Positions 61,386-64,000 of a stretch of 64,000 nt of DNA are shown here, one piece after another (position 1 is the stretch's first letter; every line of letters begins with the position of its first letter). The stretch spans positions 5,275,575 to 5,339,574 of the forward strand of contig OX442324.1 in assembly GCA_949358305.1 (NCBI GenBank). The letters are read 5' to 3'. The translations under genes and the position numbers were made by a program. The notes under the pieces were generated by a model. The model did no database searches. It was given only the letters and a program-made list of their open reading frames with translations, and had not been told where the DNA came from. This DNA is from Strigamia acuminata (taxonomy: Eukaryota; Arthropoda; Chilopoda; Geophilomorpha; Linotaeniidae).

Positions 61386-61738
61386 CGCCCGGTATCTTGA
61401 TGCTAAATTCAAACCGCGCATCTCATTCTGCCCATGCATTTAGCATGATGCTCACAAGAAAATAAAGCAATAATATTTTGGGACGACACTGTAAATGATT
61501 TTTAATGATGAGTTTATTGTTGTTTATTTACTTAATTTTAGGATTATTCGGCTTAATAATCACCGATTTCTACATAACTAATGAATAAGTGTGAACAGTC
61601 TAAAAATAGATCATTCACACTTGTAGAAATTAGACTTTCTAAAAGTCACAACTTCTACATAAGTGGTTCAAGTGTGAACTAGGCATTAGAAAATGGGATG
61701 CGCAGTACGAATTTAGCATCAAGATACCGGGTGCGAAC
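61386..61738. mobile_element. Second copy of the hairpin family, partly replaced
   Basis: The left end CCGGTATCTTGATGCTAAAT and right end ATTTAGCATCAAGATACCGG match the neighbouring hairpin, but the right arm is shortened. At 61571-61685 it carries a 115-bp piece that is the reverse complement of the left end of the GTTCACACTTG MITE (46833-46970), followed by TTA. Confidence 0.65.
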
Positions 61739-64000
61739 TGTAGGTAACATTTGTGTAAAACAAACCCGATTTTTATGCAGTACAGATTGTATGAGATTAA
61801 ATGGGGTTTCTAAGTTTCTAATTAATCAATTATACATCCGACTTATTTGCACCAAACTTTGCGGACCACGAGCTTCTTGCTGGCCTCGTCTTCTTTCACT
61901 TATACCATCATTACAGCTTTTAAGTGAAAATGCCAAAAGTTGGGATGTTCACATTGAATAGCATGCAGCAGTTGTGGAGCTTAGGTTTAGAATTGCAGAT
62001 AATTTATAATAGTGAATTACTAGAGTCCAGATAGAGAAAAACATTAAATGAAAGTTGAAGATTGGAATATTTACGTGCTTTTGTGAAGGGGGTTTATAGT
62101 GGACTCAATTTTCGTTCTTATATGTGTGAAAAATATTGGATTTTTGTCATTCTGCTTAAGAATTTCGAATGGTGTTATGTTTAGGAACTCATGCTTTTAT
62201 TCAACTTTGCATTGTTATGAGTAAATGATACAAACTGTAGATGCAAATTATATTCTAATGAACCATTTTTGCTGGAGAGTGTTTTTTGCAAGCGAAGAAG
62301 AAAATCGTTATCTCAGAAGATATTTTCAATTTTTTTTTACACTGGTAGAAGGATAGCAAATCTCATTTGTTCATAGAAAGCTTTGTTCTTCTTGAGCTTA
62401 TAGTACGTTTTGTGATCTTCAGCAGAAACGTGGACTTTAAACAGCTGGATTTATTATTTTTGTAGAATGAATTGAATTCTCGGAGCCTACGTGTTGATAA
62501 TCTTGAGATTTTAAAATACTACATTACATCACGAGTTTGAAACACATCCAAGGTTTACATACACAACTATATTGAAGATCCAGATAAAACACTGGTTGAA
62601 CCATGAATTACGACGATTTTAATGCAAATACTTTTCCCTACGAGCGCTAAAGTTATGGAACTTAACGTTCCTATTTGCGGCCTTCTTTCATTACCAAAGT
62701 TTGCGGAATTAGCTGCAAAACACTAATTTTAGTAACTAGTGGAGTCCGACAAAGTTCTAGATAATTTTGTTTCCGGATAAAGATTATCTAGAAGTTTGAT
62801 TCCATTCAAAATGCTAACATTTTTTTCAATTGGCTACTAATATCTTATCTTACTGCTAATTAAATTGAAGCAGTGTTGATTTTAAAGTTGCATTTCAGAT
62901 AAACAATGTTGTGCCCACATTTACACATCACGTATAGTTTGGTGACGGATGGAAATGATACAATCAGAGCTTCAGCAGCTAAAAATACTTGTTAAATTGC
63001 ATAAATCTAGAATTAGTTGGCTTTAATTTTCATAGTATTTATTATTATTATTTTTATTATCACATGTAACTTTATTTTTCAGTTATTTAATGGGAATATA
63101 CGTGACGACAATACTTCTAAATCCATGAATATTGTCAAATTTGTTACTAAATTTTCGTGTTTAATTAGTTGAAATATCATATCCGTATGTCTTATTTCTG
63201 TGGGCTTTGTGAATTGTATGGAAAATTGTATGAGATCATGTGTCCTGAATACAGAAGCTACTGAACACTGCTTACCGTAATCTGCAAGTGGAAAACTACT
63301 GTTGACACACGTTGCCCTTTTGTACTAACTCAACTCGTAAGATTATTGTAGTGTTTAATCTGCATTTTTGTTCAGCAAGTTGTTACTGTCATTTCCGTCT
63401 CCGTTTCTGCGTTTCGACTTTTCTCTGCAGTAGTCTGGGCGGTTTCTTACACAATCTTGCAACAGTAAGTTGAAGAAACAATTGGTTGTGCATATTGTTG
63501 GCTTATTATGTATTTATTTATATTTTTTGACCGAAGTACAGGAATATCCAGTTAAGCTGTTGCAACATTGGAGGTGTCCACAAGGAAGCTGCTGAGTTTT
63601 GGTGTAAAACATGCGGTAACATGTACCCAAAGGTTATATGCCACGGTACTTGGAGTTTTTTCTTCTCGACCAGACAAGAAGAATCACTACAAGTCCGTAA
63701 AAATTAAACAAATGAAAATAACAAGCATTAACTCAACTCATTGCACAATATTTGGTTGCCTGAATATAGTTTCATGTGTTCTCAACTTTGCGTACATTTA
63801 GATCTTGTCATTTTGATTGCAGGAAAACTAGAGATATCAAGTGCTAATTTAATTGAATGTTTGCTACTTGTTATAGTATGAAATAAAATGTTCACCTGGG
63901 GTATGTTAACTTGGGTTTGGTTTGAATATTTAGTCACTTCTCTCTGATTGGGGGAAGAAAGAACAATTCGAATCACAAGAAATTAAAAACCATACAGCAC
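61739..64000. other. AT-rich intergenic DNA, nothing recognised
   Basis: Only short open frames without splice-site support or domain similarity. A TTTCTCTGCAG acceptor-like string near 63430 followed by CAACAGTAAG near 63470 could frame a small non-coding exon, but nothing supports it further. Confidence 0.4.

Overview
This is a eukaryotic (animal) nuclear DNA window. The genes have many exons with GT-AG introns, the introns are AT-rich with long T tracts, and the gene set is metazoan: Fat-type cadherin, USP16/45, importin alpha, MIX23, FAM162, ZUP1, ZMYM and a DBHS (NONO/PSPC1/SFPQ) protein. The Fat cytoplasmic tail, the intron structure and a small secreted cystine-knot peptide gene suggest an invertebrate bilaterian, perhaps an arthropod. 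I cannot name the species. All exon models were built by reading splice sites and checking that the reading phase closes across every junction; they are not backed by transcripts.

Layout. 1-14268 (+): the 3' part of a giant Fat-type protocadherin gene; the window starts inside it, and a 5.2-kb intron carries a Harbinger-like MITE. 14269-18626: accessory stretch with a duplicated cassette, a minus-strand LRR-like gene remnant split by a palindromic MITE, and a compact two-exon gene for a secreted inhibitor-cystine-knot-like peptide. 18627-32063: dense block of conserved housekeeping genes: USP16/45-like deubiquitinase (+), importin alpha of the KPNA1/5/6 type (-), MIX23/CCDC58 (+), FAM162 (-) and ZUP1 (+). 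33927-40267 (-): a complete 12-exon ZMYM2/3/4-type zinc-finger gene.

42651-51748: the 5' half of the ZMYM gene and its upstream DNA have been tandemly duplicated, apparently twice over part of their length. The copies are then altered by deletions (one between GTCCAT direct repeats), by two separate in-frame 21-bp repeat expansions, and by at least five inserted mobile or palindromic elements. 51977-56580 (+): a complete DBHS-family RNA-binding protein gene. 56581-64000: no convincing protein gene. It holds a threefold nest of hAT-like elements, a mariner-like MITE with 291-bp arms, and two further hairpin elements.

The genes do not form a pathway. Several are arranged head-to-head (importin alpha/MIX23, FAM162/ZUP1) or tail-to-tail (USP16/importin alpha, MIX23/FAM162, ZUP1/ZMYM), as expected of a gene-dense animal segment. 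The unusual biology is in the recent ZMYM duplication, the ICK peptide gene, and the well-preserved MITE insertions with readable target-site duplications.
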